Assembly (NCBI GenBank): GCA_035303945.1
Contig: DATGQZ010000029.1
Location: 1-38,267, forward strand
From: DATGMS01 sp035303945
GTDB lineage: Bacteria; Bacteroidota; Bacteroidia; Cytophagales; Cyclobacteriaceae
Direction: 5' to 3'
Length of the DNA: 38,267 nucleotides
The notes below the pieces were generated by a model. That model was not told the origin of the DNA. It did no database searches and saw nothing but the letters and a program-made list of their open reading frames with translations. Shown here in pieces: positions 17,219 to 25,621 of this stretch. Positions within the stretch are counted from its first letter, which is position 1, and the number at the start of each line of letters is the position of its first letter. The position numbers and the translations under genes are program-made.

Positions 17219-17725
17219 ATGGCTAACCGTGTTTTCAAAGAAAGCCAGAAATTTAACCAGCCTTGGGTATGGCTGATTATCGTCACCTCCTATATTTTGG
17301 TCCACTTCTGGGGAATACAAGACCTGCTGCGCGGACATGCTTATGACAGCGAGCCTTTCATAGGTGCCTTAGTAGGTATTGTCTTGATGAATCTCTTGGT
17401 ACTGCTATTTGCCACCATGAAACTTGAGACAAGGATTGATCTTCGCGGGATACATTTTAGATATCGGCCTCTTATTCATTCTTGGAGAAGCATACATTGG
17501 GAAGAAATGAAATCAGTAGAAGTCAAATCTTATTCTCCATGGCTATATGGCGGCTGGGGCATACGACTTAGCTTACTGGGTTGGGCTTACAACGTGAGAG
17601 GAAATAAAGGTATAGTTATTAAAAAGAAAAACGGGAGACGTTTGTTGATAGGAACCCAAATACCTGAGGCTGCGCAAAACGCCATTCACCAATTAATGAA
17701 CGAGGAGAAAGTAAATCATGCCTAA
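17219..17725 (+). CDS. Small membrane protein with two TM segments, SPFH-operon middle gene
   Basis: 168 residues. An upstream in-frame ATG at 17162 lies inside the SPFH gene; the ATG at 17219, two bases after that gene's stop, is preferred. Two hydrophobic segments (about 14-34 and 45-68) are followed by a cytoplasmic, beta-rich, basic part: I-H-W-E-E-M-K-S-V-E-V-K, then G-G-W-G-I-R and G-N-K-G-I-V-I-K-K-K-N-G-R-R-L-L-I-G-T. Two TM helices and then a small beta domain recall bacterial PH-domain proteins, but I cannot confirm this. The gene overlaps the next by eight bases, so translation is probably coupled. Function unknown; likely a partner of the SPFH scaffold. Confidence 0.8.
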   Translation: MANRVFKESQKFNQPWVWLIIVTSYILVHFWGIQDLLRGHAYDSEPFIGALVGIVLMNLLVLLFATMKLETRIDLRGIHFRYRPLIHSWRSIHWEEMKSVEVKSYSPWLYGGWGIRLSLLGWAYNVRGNKGIVIKKKNGRRLLIGTQIPEAAQNAIHQLMNEEKVNHA

Positions 17726-17885
17726 TAAGAAACCTTTTGCCCTTAGAATTGATGAGAAGCTTATGAAAGCGGTGGAGAAATGGGCAGCGGACGAATTTAG
17801 AAGCACCAACGGACAATTGGAATGGATAATCCACGAAGCCTTAAAAAAAGCGGGGCGGCTGCCTAAAGATAATGGGAAGGCATGA
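17718..17885 (+). CDS. Arc-like ribbon-helix-helix DNA-binding protein, 55 residues
   Basis: A short gene starting at ATG 17718, overlapping the end of the membrane-protein gene by eight bases, and stopping with TGA at 17883-17885. It reads M-P-N-K-K-P-F-A-L-R-I-D-E-K-L as the DNA-contacting beta strand, then helix A (L-M-K-A-V-E-K-W-A-A-D-E-F), the turn R-S-T-N-G, and helix B (Q-L-E-W-I-I-H-E-A-L-K-K-A-G-R). This is the whole Arc/MetJ fold. Such proteins bind DNA as dimers of dimers and are common as antitoxins or autorepressors. No toxin gene is adjacent, so the regulated target may be its own operon (palindrome at 16340-16351). Confidence 0.85.
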   Translation: MPNKKPFALRIDEKLMKAVEKWAADEFRSTNGQLEWIIHEALKKAGRLPKDNGKA

Positions 17886-17894
17886 TGCCTTCCC
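17874..17894. terminator. Perfect hairpin between convergent operons
   Basis: A 10-base arm (17874-17883) is mirrored exactly by 17885-17894. It overlaps the stop codon of the Arc-like gene and ends four bases before the stop of the convergent TolC gene. No strong T-run is present, but the position fits a terminator shared by both strands. Confidence 0.6.
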
Positions 17895-17897
17895 CTC

Positions 17898-19376
17898 TTA
17901 TTTGTCTTCAGGTATGTACAGCAACTCCCCTTTTTCAAAATCATATAATGTCATCCTCCGCAGCTGGTAGTACGCTGACCAATATTCCCGCAATGAGGCG
18001 ATATAGGCTCTTTTGTTGGAATCCTTTTCCGTCTGTGCAATATTTAAGTCGGTGATATTTACCCGACCAATTAAGTAACGGTCGCGGGAGATTTCATACC
18101 GCTTTTCTGCCACTTTATCCGAAAGCTCGGTAATCTGTAGGCGATCTTCCAGCATCTGGAAGTTCCTTGCCATGGTGTAGATCTCCTGTTCGAAATTTAT
18201 CCTTTCCTGTTCTACCGTGTATTCTGTCAGACGTTGATTGGCCCTCGCTTGCTCCATCCTCGCCTTTGTCCGGCCCCAGTCCAGGATAGGCATACTGACG
18301 CCCAACTGCACAACGGCCTGCTGATTGGGATTGACATAAATATTTTCGAAGGATGAGGCGGCATTGTTATAGCCGTAGCTGGCGTTGAGATCCATTTGAA
18401 AACGCTGGCCTCTGGCCCGTGCCACCTCTTGTTCTGCCTGCAACTGCTGCGTTTCGAACTGCAGCACTTCAGAACGGTTTTGAAAAGCCAGCGCTATGGC
18501 TCTGTCCACATCCACCTGAATGGATGGAATTTCATCCGGCAATATGAGCTCTACCTCCACATTTTCATTAAGCCCAACATAAGATTTCAGTGTCAACATG
18601 CTCGTCTCCATATCCAGCTTGGCCTGCGCCTGTGCTTGCTTGGCTTGCAAAACCTGTAGCTCTACCGTTAACAGCTGATCTTCCGATGTTTTACCTATAT
18701 TGTACCGCCCGTTTTCGATTTGATAAATATCCTCCGTGTTTTGAAGGTTTTTCTCCGCAATTTCCAGGTTGACCTGGGCTAGCAGGTAATCAAAAAACAA
18801 TTGGGCTGCCGTCCCGCTAATCTGCTCCATTTGCTCCACATACTCCCGCTTACTTTCCTCAAACATCAAAGGCTGTATAAGCTTGTTCCATTTGAAGGGG
18901 TTGAATGCAAAAATAGGTTGATTTAACCGAATGTTCACTGGCACGCCACTGTACCGCGCGCGGATACCCTCTGGCGCCAGGAAGTTGTCAAACCTGCTCG
19001 TGGAGGAGTTCACGGAGATCGTACCCCCAGTGGGTGCTATCACCTGCTGCAGTCCAAGCTCTAGCTCCAAAAGGTTTTGCTTTACTTCACGAAATTCTAT
19101 ACTTCCATCGGGTTGTTGCACACTGTTTACAGCTTGGGTATAACTGGGAACGATACCCCTCAGGCGAAGCTGCGGGTTATAATCCGATAAATACATGCGG
19201 TACTGCCAAAACCTGTTTTCTTTCATGGTCTGTGCACGAAGTGCCGCGGTAGACTGTGCCTTGGCTCTGTTGACAATATCATGCAAAGTATATCGGACTT
19301 TCTCCTGCCCATAGCTCGCATGGGTGAAAATAAAAAACAGGCTGAAAAGCAAAAAGCTACAACGTGGTCTACTCAT
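17898..19376 (-). CDS. TolC-family outer membrane efflux protein
   Basis: 492 residues with a signal peptide (about 1-23). The two-fold repeated TolC architecture is visible: long helical coils such as A-K-Q-A-Q-A-Q-A-K-L-D-M-E-T-S and Q-A-R-A-N-Q-R-L-T-E-Y-T-V-E, and beta segments near N-S-S-T-S-R-F and L-G-V-S-M-P-I-L-D-W-G-R-T. It forms the outer-membrane channel for a tripartite exporter. It is the last gene of the efflux operon; its start overlaps the end of the permease gene by eight bases. The substrate is unknown. Confidence 0.9.
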   Translation of the reverse strand: MSRPRCSFLLFSLFFIFTHASYGQEKVRYTLHDIVNRAKAQSTAALRAQTMKENRFWQYRMYLSDYNPQLRLRGIVPSYTQAVNSVQQPDGSIEFREVKQNLLELELGLQQVIAPTGGTISVNSSTSRFDNFLAPEGIRARYSGVPVNIRLNQPIFAFNPFKWNKLIQPLMFEESKREYVEQMEQISGTAAQLFFDYLLAQVNLEIAEKNLQNTEDIYQIENGRYNIGKTSEDQLLTVELQVLQAKQAQAQAKLDMETSMLTLKSYVGLNENVEVELILPDEIPSIQVDVDRAIALAFQNRSEVLQFETQQLQAEQEVARARGQRFQMDLNASYGYNNAASSFENIYVNPNQQAVVQLGVSMPILDWGRTKARMEQARANQRLTEYTVEQERINFEQEIYTMARNFQMLEDRLQITELSDKVAEKRYEISRDRYLIGRVNITDLNIAQTEKDSNKRAYIASLREYWSAYYQLRRMTLYDFEKGELLYIPEDK

Positions 19377-20700
19377 ATCTCAAAGAAGTTATTGGATCCT
19401 GATTGGCAGCTCGTTTGGCGGGAGTTATTCCAAATACCAATCCCACCGTTGCTGCTACACTAAACGATATAAAGATGGAAGAAAAAGTAATTATGGTAGG
19501 GAAATCACCAAACCGAGATACTAAATCGGCCAAGATAATACCCAATATTACGCCTATAACTCCGCCCGATACACTGATCATAATCGCCTCAAACAAAAAC
19601 TGATTGATGATATCCGTTTTCTTTGCCCCTAAGGACAACCTCAAGCCAATCTCCTTGATCCGTTCCATTACGGAGGCCAACATGATATTCATGATGCCTA
19701 TGCCTCCCACCAATAAGGAGATTCCAGCAATGGCTCCCAATACAATATTGAAAATGTTCTGTGTGCGCTGCTGTTGTTTCAGTAAGAGTTCAGGAATGGT
19801 AAGTTCGTAGTCAATTACATTGAGGTGCCTTCTTTCCAGCAGTCTGCTGATTACCTCTGCGGTAGGGTTCAGCATATAACTTTCCTCTACCTGAACCACC
19901 AATTTATCAATCTGGTGATAATTAGTGGGACCCTGCGAGGATGGACCTTGGGATCTAGCGGCCAAAATAGAGCCTGCAGTCACCATATCGCGGTTTTTAT
20001 AACGGACAAACATGGTTTGTATAGGGATATATACATCCATGTTGAAATCACGGATGCCTAACTTGGCAATCGCCTGATCAGAGACGACCCTCTCCTCCAA
20101 GATGCCAATCACTTCAAGCCACTGGTTGCCACTTTTGATCTTTTTTCCGATTGGATTTTCTTGGCTAAAAAACTTGGTTTGAACCCCTCTTCCAATAATG
20201 CAGACCGGATCTCCCCGTGTCAGGTTTGCTTCAGAAAACATTTTCCCTTCTCGAAGATTGAAGTTGGTGACCTCGAAATACTCTGGTGTAACCCCTACCA
20301 ATTTTGCTGACCGCCGTAGGCCACTTTTGACGATATATGTATCAAGCACTACTTCAGGACTCATGCGTTGTATACCCGGTACAGACGCTTTAATGGCTTC
20401 TACGTCCAACATGCGAAGCCCAGGAGAATACTTGTTTTTTTCCCGACTGGGACCATTGCCGGAGGCGTCTACTTCTTCTTCAATTTGCTCGACTATCGGT
20501 TCTATAATGATATTGTTGACCCCTACGAGTTTGATCTGCTCGAGGATTTCCTGTTGTGCACCATTCCCTATAGCCAGCATTGCAATTACGGCAGCCACAC
20601 CGAAGATAATACCCAAGGCCGTCAACAAAGACCTCAGCCTATTCGCTATTACCGCTTCTAAGGCTATATAAAAATTAGCAAGTAATCTTTGGTTAATCAT
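19369..20700 (-). CDS. MacB-like ABC transporter permease (FtsX domain), no ATPase domain
   Basis: 443 residues: TM1 near 27-47 (L-L-T-A-L-G-I-I-F-G-V-A-A-V-I-A-M), a large periplasmic MacB core (about 50-310), then three TM segments of the FtsX domain ending P-A-K-R-A-A-N-Q-D-P-I-T-S-L-R-Y-E, the usual MacB C-terminus. E. coli MacB carries its nucleotide-binding domain in the same chain; here no Walker motifs are present and no ATPase gene is in the operon. Thirty bases separate it from the adaptor gene upstream. With adaptor and TolC it should form a mechanotransmission-type exporter, using an ATPase encoded elsewhere. Confidence 0.9.
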   Translation of the reverse strand: MINQRLLANFYIALEAVIANRLRSLLTALGIIFGVAAVIAMLAIGNGAQQEILEQIKLVGVNNIIIEPIVEQIEEEVDASGNGPSREKNKYSPGLRMLDVEAIKASVPGIQRMSPEVVLDTYIVKSGLRRSAKLVGVTPEYFEVTNFNLREGKMFSEANLTRGDPVCIIGRGVQTKFFSQENPIGKKIKSGNQWLEVIGILEERVVSDQAIAKLGIRDFNMDVYIPIQTMFVRYKNRDMVTAGSILAARSQGPSSQGPTNYHQIDKLVVQVEESYMLNPTAEVISRLLERRHLNVIDYELTIPELLLKQQQRTQNIFNIVLGAIAGISLLVGGIGIMNIMLASVMERIKEIGLRLSLGAKKTDIINQFLFEAIMISVSGGVIGVILGIILADLVSRFGDFPTIITFSSIFISFSVAATVGLVFGITPAKRAANQDPITSLRYE

Positions 20701-20730
20701 TCCGTCAGGAGATGGGTTAAAATGGGAAAA

Positions 20731-22137
20731 TTAATTTGCTGGTCCTTGCCGTCTGGGCGGGCCACCCGCCCCTGAACGCTGGCCACGAGACGGTCTATCC
20801 CCTGCTGCCCCTCCTACATTAGCTCCTGCGGGAGCGTTAGTAACGTCTTCGGCCACAGGAGCCGCTGTCTTATCGAGATTTCTCGTTCCGTTAAGTTCCT
20901 CCAGCAGATTGACCGCTACATTGTCTCCCCAATTCGGAATAGAAAGATACACTTGATCGCCTGCTTCCAATCCCTTTTCTATCACCACATCATTACTGTT
21001 CGATAGGCCTAATTTCACTTCCTGCTTAACACCATTGCTCCTGTGAACATAATTGATACTGTCGTTATGAACATGGATAGCCTCCAAGGGGACATAGAGT
21101 ACATTCTCCAGCCGCTCAGCGATAATGGCATTACTGGTGGTCATAGCTGGCCTCAATAATGGATCGCTCTCATTGACTAAAATAACCACTTCAAATACTT
21201 TGGCATCTGAATTAGGTCGTTGCTGCCCCACATTGGCTACTCGAGACACCCTACCGGTGAGTGTCTTCTCAGGGAAGGCATCTAGACCAATGGTTACCGT
21301 TTGACCTGACTTTACCTTTCGGATATCCACCTCATTGACATAGGTGATACTTTGCATGGAAGTCAAGTCCGGAAGTGTTGCCACTACAGGATTCCAAGCA
21401 CTTATTTGAGAGCCTTCGGCGATTTTTGTCCCATTCCAATTGGTTTCATAAATCACCATTCCATCTTGAGGCGCTTTAATTGTAAATTCTTCCAGCACTT
21501 CCTGCATCTGGCTGTACTCTTGTTGTACCTCCCTAAGGCGGGCAGCGCGCTCCGCCATTCTTGCCTGCTCCTGCTTAATCATGATTTTATAATTTTCACG
21601 AGCCTGCTCAAGGTCCCTCACGGCTTTCTGCAGGTTAAATTCATTTTGTTTAATGGTAGCGGGTGGCTCATATATGGATTGTTCCAGCACAAGTTTTTGC
21701 TCCTCCACATTATACTCCATATTGAGGATATTGTCTCGCTGTTGTCTCAGTTTGAGAGCCGTGTCTAACTGCACCTGTTCATATTGGGCCAGCTCTTGGT
21801 CCAGGTTGGTTTGCGCGTCGGCGATCCTTCCAAAAAGCTCTGATTTGTCCAAGGAAGCGATAAACTCCCCTTCTTTGACCACGGTTCCCTCGTCAACCAT
21901 TCTTTCTATAGTCAACTGGTTGATTCGGAACTGTCGGGCCCTCATTGGACCTAATACCTGTACAGATCGTTGTGCTTTCAATTCACCGGTTGTCGTGATT
22001 TCAACGGTGAATGCCCCTGACTTAACCGGTACAATTATGTCCCCACCAATCCCTGTAGCCCCAGGAGAAAAAATAAAATAAAGAATGATAATCGCTACAA
22101 CACTGCCGGCAATGACAAATATGAGATTTTTTTTCAT
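20731..22137 (-). CDS. HlyD/MacA-type periplasmic adaptor protein
   Basis: 468 residues from ATG 22137. A longer frame begins at TTG 22149, but the ATG directly opens the K-K-N-L membrane anchor (about 4-24). After the anchor come a lipoyl-like half motif (G-A-F-T-V-E-I-T-T-T-G-E-L), a long coiled-coil hairpin (about 95-200, rich in Q, E and R), the second lipoyl half (I-K-A-P-Q-D-G-M-V-I-Y), a beta-barrel domain and a membrane-proximal domain. The C-terminal 30 residues are Gly/Arg/Pro-rich and look disordered. It links the inner-membrane permease to TolC. First gene of the efflux operon, with a promoter box upstream. Confidence 0.88.
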   Translation of the reverse strand: MKKNLIFVIAGSVVAIIILYFIFSPGATGIGGDIIVPVKSGAFTVEITTTGELKAQRSVQVLGPMRARQFRINQLTIERMVDEGTVVKEGEFIASLDKSELFGRIADAQTNLDQELAQYEQVQLDTALKLRQQRDNILNMEYNVEEQKLVLEQSIYEPPATIKQNEFNLQKAVRDLEQARENYKIMIKQEQARMAERAARLREVQQEYSQMQEVLEEFTIKAPQDGMVIYETNWNGTKIAEGSQISAWNPVVATLPDLTSMQSITYVNEVDIRKVKSGQTVTIGLDAFPEKTLTGRVSRVANVGQQRPNSDAKVFEVVILVNESDPLLRPAMTTSNAIIAERLENVLYVPLEAIHVHNDSINYVHRSNGVKQEVKLGLSNSNDVVIEKGLEAGDQVYLSIPNWGDNVAVNLLEELNGTRNLDKTAAPVAEDVTNAPAGANVGGAAGDRPSRGQRSGAGGPPRRQGPAN

Positions 22138-22168
22138 CGTAGGTGTCAATAAATAAATAGAATCTTTA

Positions 22169-22176
22169 CAAAACTA
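22169..22176 (-). promoter_or_regulatory. TAnnTTTG -7 box for the efflux operon
   Basis: On the minus strand the sequence is TAGTTTTG, a full match to the Bacteroidota -7 consensus, about 32 bases before the adaptor ATG. A TTGG lies upstream at 24 bases, longer than the usual 19-21. Confidence 0.45.
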
Positions 22177-22331
22177 TATTTTTTAGGAAAAACATCTTCC
22201 CCAATGAAATTCCTATAGTGCCATTAAAATAAAAATCTAGACGAAGTCTTTTTCAAATAAGAATATCGCTTTACAATTAATGAAAAGTTTAGTTAAAAGC
22301 CAAGGTAAAAAATAAAGTTTCACGTTAATTA

Positions 22332-22358
22332 AGAAAAAAAGCCTCCGGGTGGAGGCTT
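22332..22358 (-). terminator. Strong intrinsic terminator of the sensor kinase gene
   Basis: On the minus strand an 8-base stem (AAGCCTCC/GGAGGCTT) with loop ACCC is followed by seven or more T. The 5' arm overlaps the kinase stop codon. Confidence 0.85.
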
Positions 22359-24876
22359 AAGCTGTTAATTTATAATCCTGAGCAATGAGGGTTAGGGCTT
22401 CATCTACTTCTCGGGTGATCTGCCAAACCTTCTCTTTAACCCCCTCGGCATTGTCAAGCTTGAGCTCTTCTTCAAGCTGCCGAGCTAGTTTGGCAGCGCC
22501 AATTTTCAGCTGCCCCAGCCTGCTAGATAATTTGTGCGCAATCTCTCTAATAGTTCTGTAATCCTCCTCATCCAATGCCTTATTCATCTCAATTAAATTT
22601 TGAAGGGTTTCAGAATAAAAGTCGCCCACTACTTCTTCCAGCATCTCTTCATCCTCCATGCAGAATTTTCTCACATCAGTCAAATCATATACTTGCTGTC
22701 TGTCGAGGGGCGGCTCCTGTTGGGTTGGGACAGCTGCAGTATTTCCAATGGGGCTCAGCTTCATTACCTTTGCGATTTGTAGCAAAAGATCTTTCTCTTT
22801 GAATGGCTTTAATATCAACCCATCGAATCCAACATCCTCCAGTTTTTCCTTTTCCTTGGCAAATACATTGGCAGTAATCGCAAGCGCCGGCACACTACGA
22901 TAACGGGGATTTTTACGGAGTAATTGCAGTGCGTCATATCCGCTGACTTCAGGCATCTGTATGTCAAGCAATATCAGGTCAAAATCACCGTCTTTAAAGT
23001 TATCTCTAAAATCTACCCCACCATTATAGGTAGTTACATGAGCACCTTTGCTATTAAGAAGCAAACGGGCAAATTTTAAACCTATAGGATCGTCATCAAT
23101 TACCAATAAGCGAAGCCCCTCAATCGAATAACTGTAGTCGGCTACTGGTAAATGTTGCTGACTGGGCTCTACCGGTTCGGCCGGTATGCTAATACTAATC
23201 TTTGTCCCCTTTCCTTCTTCACTTTCCAGCGCTATTTTACCTTTTTGAAGCTCTACCAGTTTTTTGACAATGGCTAATCCTAGACCAGTGCCGCCAAACT
23301 TCCGGGTAATAGAAGCATCCCCTTGGTTGAATTTGGTGAATACCTGCTTTTTAACCTCGGCACTCATCCCAAACCCGGAGTCTTCAACAACCAGCGACAT
23401 CAGGCCATTCTTATATTGGATATCCACCTGTACGTAGCCCTTTTCAGTAAATTTAAAGGCATTGCTTAACAGGTTGTTTAAGATTTGGTTGATCCTGAGT
23501 TCATCACCAACCAGCCATTTGTCTTCTGGTAGTTCCATATTAAAGATCAACTCAATGTTTTTCTCCGCGGCCTTAAATTCAAAAAATTGCTGGATCGACT
23601 GGAACAGCTTGCGGGGGTTAAATGGTTCTTTTTCAATATTGACTTTACCAGCCTCTAACTTTGAGAAGTCCAAAATATCATTGACAATGCCTGACAAAGT
23701 ATCTGAGGCAAAGCCAACCATTTTCACATACTCCTTCTGATTTTCGTCGAGAGACGTCTTGGACAATGCATCATTAAACCCTTGTATTGCATGAAGTGGG
23801 TTACGGATTTCATGGCTCATATTGGCCAGAAAGTCCTGCTTAGCCTTGGCGAGTTTGTCGGAGCGAATCTTGGCTTCTTCCAGCCTCTCACGAAATTTCT
23901 GTGCTTTGTTGATCTCGGTGATAATGCTGTAGATAAAGCCTGAGGATCCAATTATACCCACAATAACCAAAGCTCCCAATAAGATTGCCACCCGAAACGT
24001 AAGTTCATAAGCCGATTCGTTCTTCTGTCGCGATTCCGAGATCACCTCGTTTTGAAGTTGGGTGATGACTGCCTGGATGTTTTCAATGAGTGCACGGTTT
24101 TTCCTGTTCAAGTCGGCTTCAAGGGTTGCCAAGCGAGAACGTAACTGTTGTTCCTCATTATTGATGTCTAAAATAAAATTACGAACAGCATATAACATGG
24201 AATCAGATGCGGCTGCATTATTCGTTCGGGTTGTGTCACCTCTCCCCATATTGAGTCGCAACAACCCAAAAAGCTCCCTCATATTCCTTCTTTCCTGTTC
24301 GGAGAGCACATTGATAGAAGCAGGATTAGTGGCTTGAGTATCCCGTCTCACGGGTGGTGTTGGAGAAGGTTTAGCGGGAAGATCATAATTAAGTCTTATC
24401 TTCCCCAAGCTCGCCAAGCGGCTGAGCTCCTCCTTTCTTTTGATCTTGGTCTCGATATTCTTTAATGCTTCCCGGCTGAAGTTTCTGTTCAACAAGTTGC
24501 TTTTAACTTCTTCTAAGCCCGTGTATACACCGATCAGTTCGCTTACATCAAGGCCAATAGCATCTATCTGTTTAATTTCTGTTGTGTCTGTGGAGAGGGA
24601 TTTAAGGTGTTCTAGTCGATCTTGAATCCTGACGCGATAGTCGATAGCACCAGTAGAATCCCCTTCAGCAGATGAATGACCCTTTACTTTGTCCAACTGA
24701 TAAATGTCCGCCAGGAGGGTGTTGAGCTGTGTGAGTTTTTCACTGGGAGCGGCAAGAGATTGTACCGTATCAAGTAGTTTTTTGGCACTGAAGTAAGTGA
24801 CAGCAGAAACACTGACAATGAGGAAAATTGCCAAAATAAACCCTGAAATTACTTTTGCTCTAGCGTTGAATCCCAT
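22357..24876 (-). CDS. Hybrid sensor histidine kinase with receiver and Hpt domains
   Basis: 839 residues. TM1 at about 9-29 and TM2 at about 294-317 enclose a helical periplasmic sensor (about 30-290) with a Pro/Thr-rich insert near 168-190. The cytoplasmic part has HisKA with phospho-acceptor His355 in M-S-H-E-I-R-N-P, an ATPase domain with N-box N-Q-I-L-N-N-L-L-S-N-A (463-473), D-S-G-F-G-M (499-504) and G-G-T-G-L-G-L (528-534), a receiver with L-L-D-I-Q-M-P and Asp638, and a C-terminal Hpt with His781 in I-A-H-K-L-S-S-R. The chain can therefore run a full phosphorelay, but no DNA-binding regulator is encoded next to it. The neighbouring membrane protein gene, 48 bases upstream, might be cotranscribed. 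The signal is unknown. Confidence 0.92.
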   Translation of the reverse strand: MGFNARAKVISGFILAIFLIVSVSAVTYFSAKKLLDTVQSLAAPSEKLTQLNTLLADIYQLDKVKGHSSAEGDSTGAIDYRVRIQDRLEHLKSLSTDTTEIKQIDAIGLDVSELIGVYTGLEEVKSNLLNRNFSREALKNIETKIKRKEELSRLASLGKIRLNYDLPAKPSPTPPVRRDTQATNPASINVLSEQERRNMRELFGLLRLNMGRGDTTRTNNAAASDSMLYAVRNFILDINNEEQQLRSRLATLEADLNRKNRALIENIQAVITQLQNEVISESRQKNESAYELTFRVAILLGALVIVGIIGSSGFIYSIITEINKAQKFRERLEEAKIRSDKLAKAKQDFLANMSHEIRNPLHAIQGFNDALSKTSLDENQKEYVKMVGFASDTLSGIVNDILDFSKLEAGKVNIEKEPFNPRKLFQSIQQFFEFKAAEKNIELIFNMELPEDKWLVGDELRINQILNNLLSNAFKFTEKGYVQVDIQYKNGLMSLVVEDSGFGMSAEVKKQVFTKFNQGDASITRKFGGTGLGLAIVKKLVELQKGKIALESEEGKGTKISISIPAEPVEPSQQHLPVADYSYSIEGLRLLVIDDDPIGLKFARLLLNSKGAHVTTYNGGVDFRDNFKDGDFDLILLDIQMPEVSGYDALQLLRKNPRYRSVPALAITANVFAKEKEKLEDVGFDGLILKPFKEKDLLLQIAKVMKLSPIGNTAAVPTQQEPPLDRQQVYDLTDVRKFCMEDEEMLEEVVGDFYSETLQNLIEMNKALDEEDYRTIREIAHKLSSRLGQLKIGAAKLARQLEEELKLDNAEGVKEKVWQITREVDEALTLIAQDYKLTA

Positions 24877-24924
24877 TGCATTAAACGTTTAACCAACCCC
24901 AAATCTTATCAACATCCATACCAA

Positions 24925-25575
24925 CTACGAAGTCTCCTCCTCAGTCAAAGCCTCTTGTGTGATATCTTCAAATAAACAGTAAATCACGTAGAACGTCAAG
25001 GGAAAAGTAATCAGTAGCCCCACAACCACCAATAAGGCACCTATGATATTCATAACCACCAAAAGCAGCATCATGTAAAAAAACTTCCACCACCGCACAT
25101 GAATGATTTTCCTGCTGTACTCCAAGGCATTCCAAAAGTCAAAACCTCCAAATATGGCCAGCAAAACAGCAAACATATAACCTACCATCAAGTAAATGCC
25201 GGGAATTACAAACAACACAATTCCGAATCCTGTGAGCACTTGACCAATTAGCCACACAAGTACCACAGGCAAATAATATTGAAAGCCGGCAAAATAATCC
25301 GACAATAAGGGACTCTCCCCCCTACTGATTTTGTTGGCTATCAGAAAATATCCTGCATACAAAGGTCCCGCTAGAAATACACTGAATACAAAGGTGATGT
25401 CGGTGAGGTAAAGGGCAAAGACAACCTGCAGCGACATAATCAAGGCCGCGTAGCTCATCGTAGGGAGAGGGTTGCTTTTGAACATCTGCCAGCCGTTGCT
25501 AAAGGCCTTTTCAATGTCCACATTATAGCCTCTGGCAATCAGGCCATCCATTTTATTATGCATCATGATAAACAC
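24925..25575 (-). CDS. Polytopic membrane protein of unknown function
   Basis: 216 residues with about five or six hydrophobic segments and short loops. The N-terminal part reads V-D-I-E-K-A-F-S-N-G-W-Q-M-F-K-S-N-P, followed by TM segments, then V-I-P-G-I-Y-L-M-V-G-Y-M-F and F-W-N-A-L-E-Y-S-R-K-I-I-H-V-R-W-W-K-F-F. This pattern (amphipathic start, P-G-I-Y, A-L-x-x-S-R/K) is typical of DUF975-like membrane proteins, whose function is unknown. Several Met codons at the start (residues 1, 4, 5, 9) leave the exact N-terminus open. It lies between the PLP enzyme gene and the sensor kinase gene, on the same strand. Confidence 0.75.
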   Translation of the reverse strand: MFIMMHNKMDGLIARGYNVDIEKAFSNGWQMFKSNPLPTMSYAALIMSLQVVFALYLTDITFVFSVFLAGPLYAGYFLIANKISRGESPLLSDYFAGFQYYLPVVLVWLIGQVLTGFGIVLFVIPGIYLMVGYMFAVLLAIFGGFDFWNALEYSRKIIHVRWWKFFYMMLLLVVMNIIGALLVVVGLLITFPLTFYVIYCLFEDITQEALTEEETS

Positions 25576-25581
25576 TAAGAA

Positions 25582-25606
25582 GGAAGCGCTTTAAAATAGC
25601 GCTTCC
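25582..25606 (-). terminator. Hairpin after the PLP-enzyme gene
   Basis: Perfect 9-base arms (25582-25590 and 25598-25606) around a seven-base loop lie 15 bases after the stop on the minus strand, followed by TTCTTAGTGTTT. Probably a terminator, or an intercistronic hairpin if the membrane-protein gene is cotranscribed. Confidence 0.65.
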
Positions 25607-25621
25607 CGAAAAGTCACAAGT

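Noticed and set aside
17718..17885. Arc-like protein as antitoxin of a toxin-antitoxin pair
   Set aside because: No toxin-like gene is adjacent; the neighbouring gene in the operon is a two-TM membrane protein and the downstream one is TolC on the other strand.
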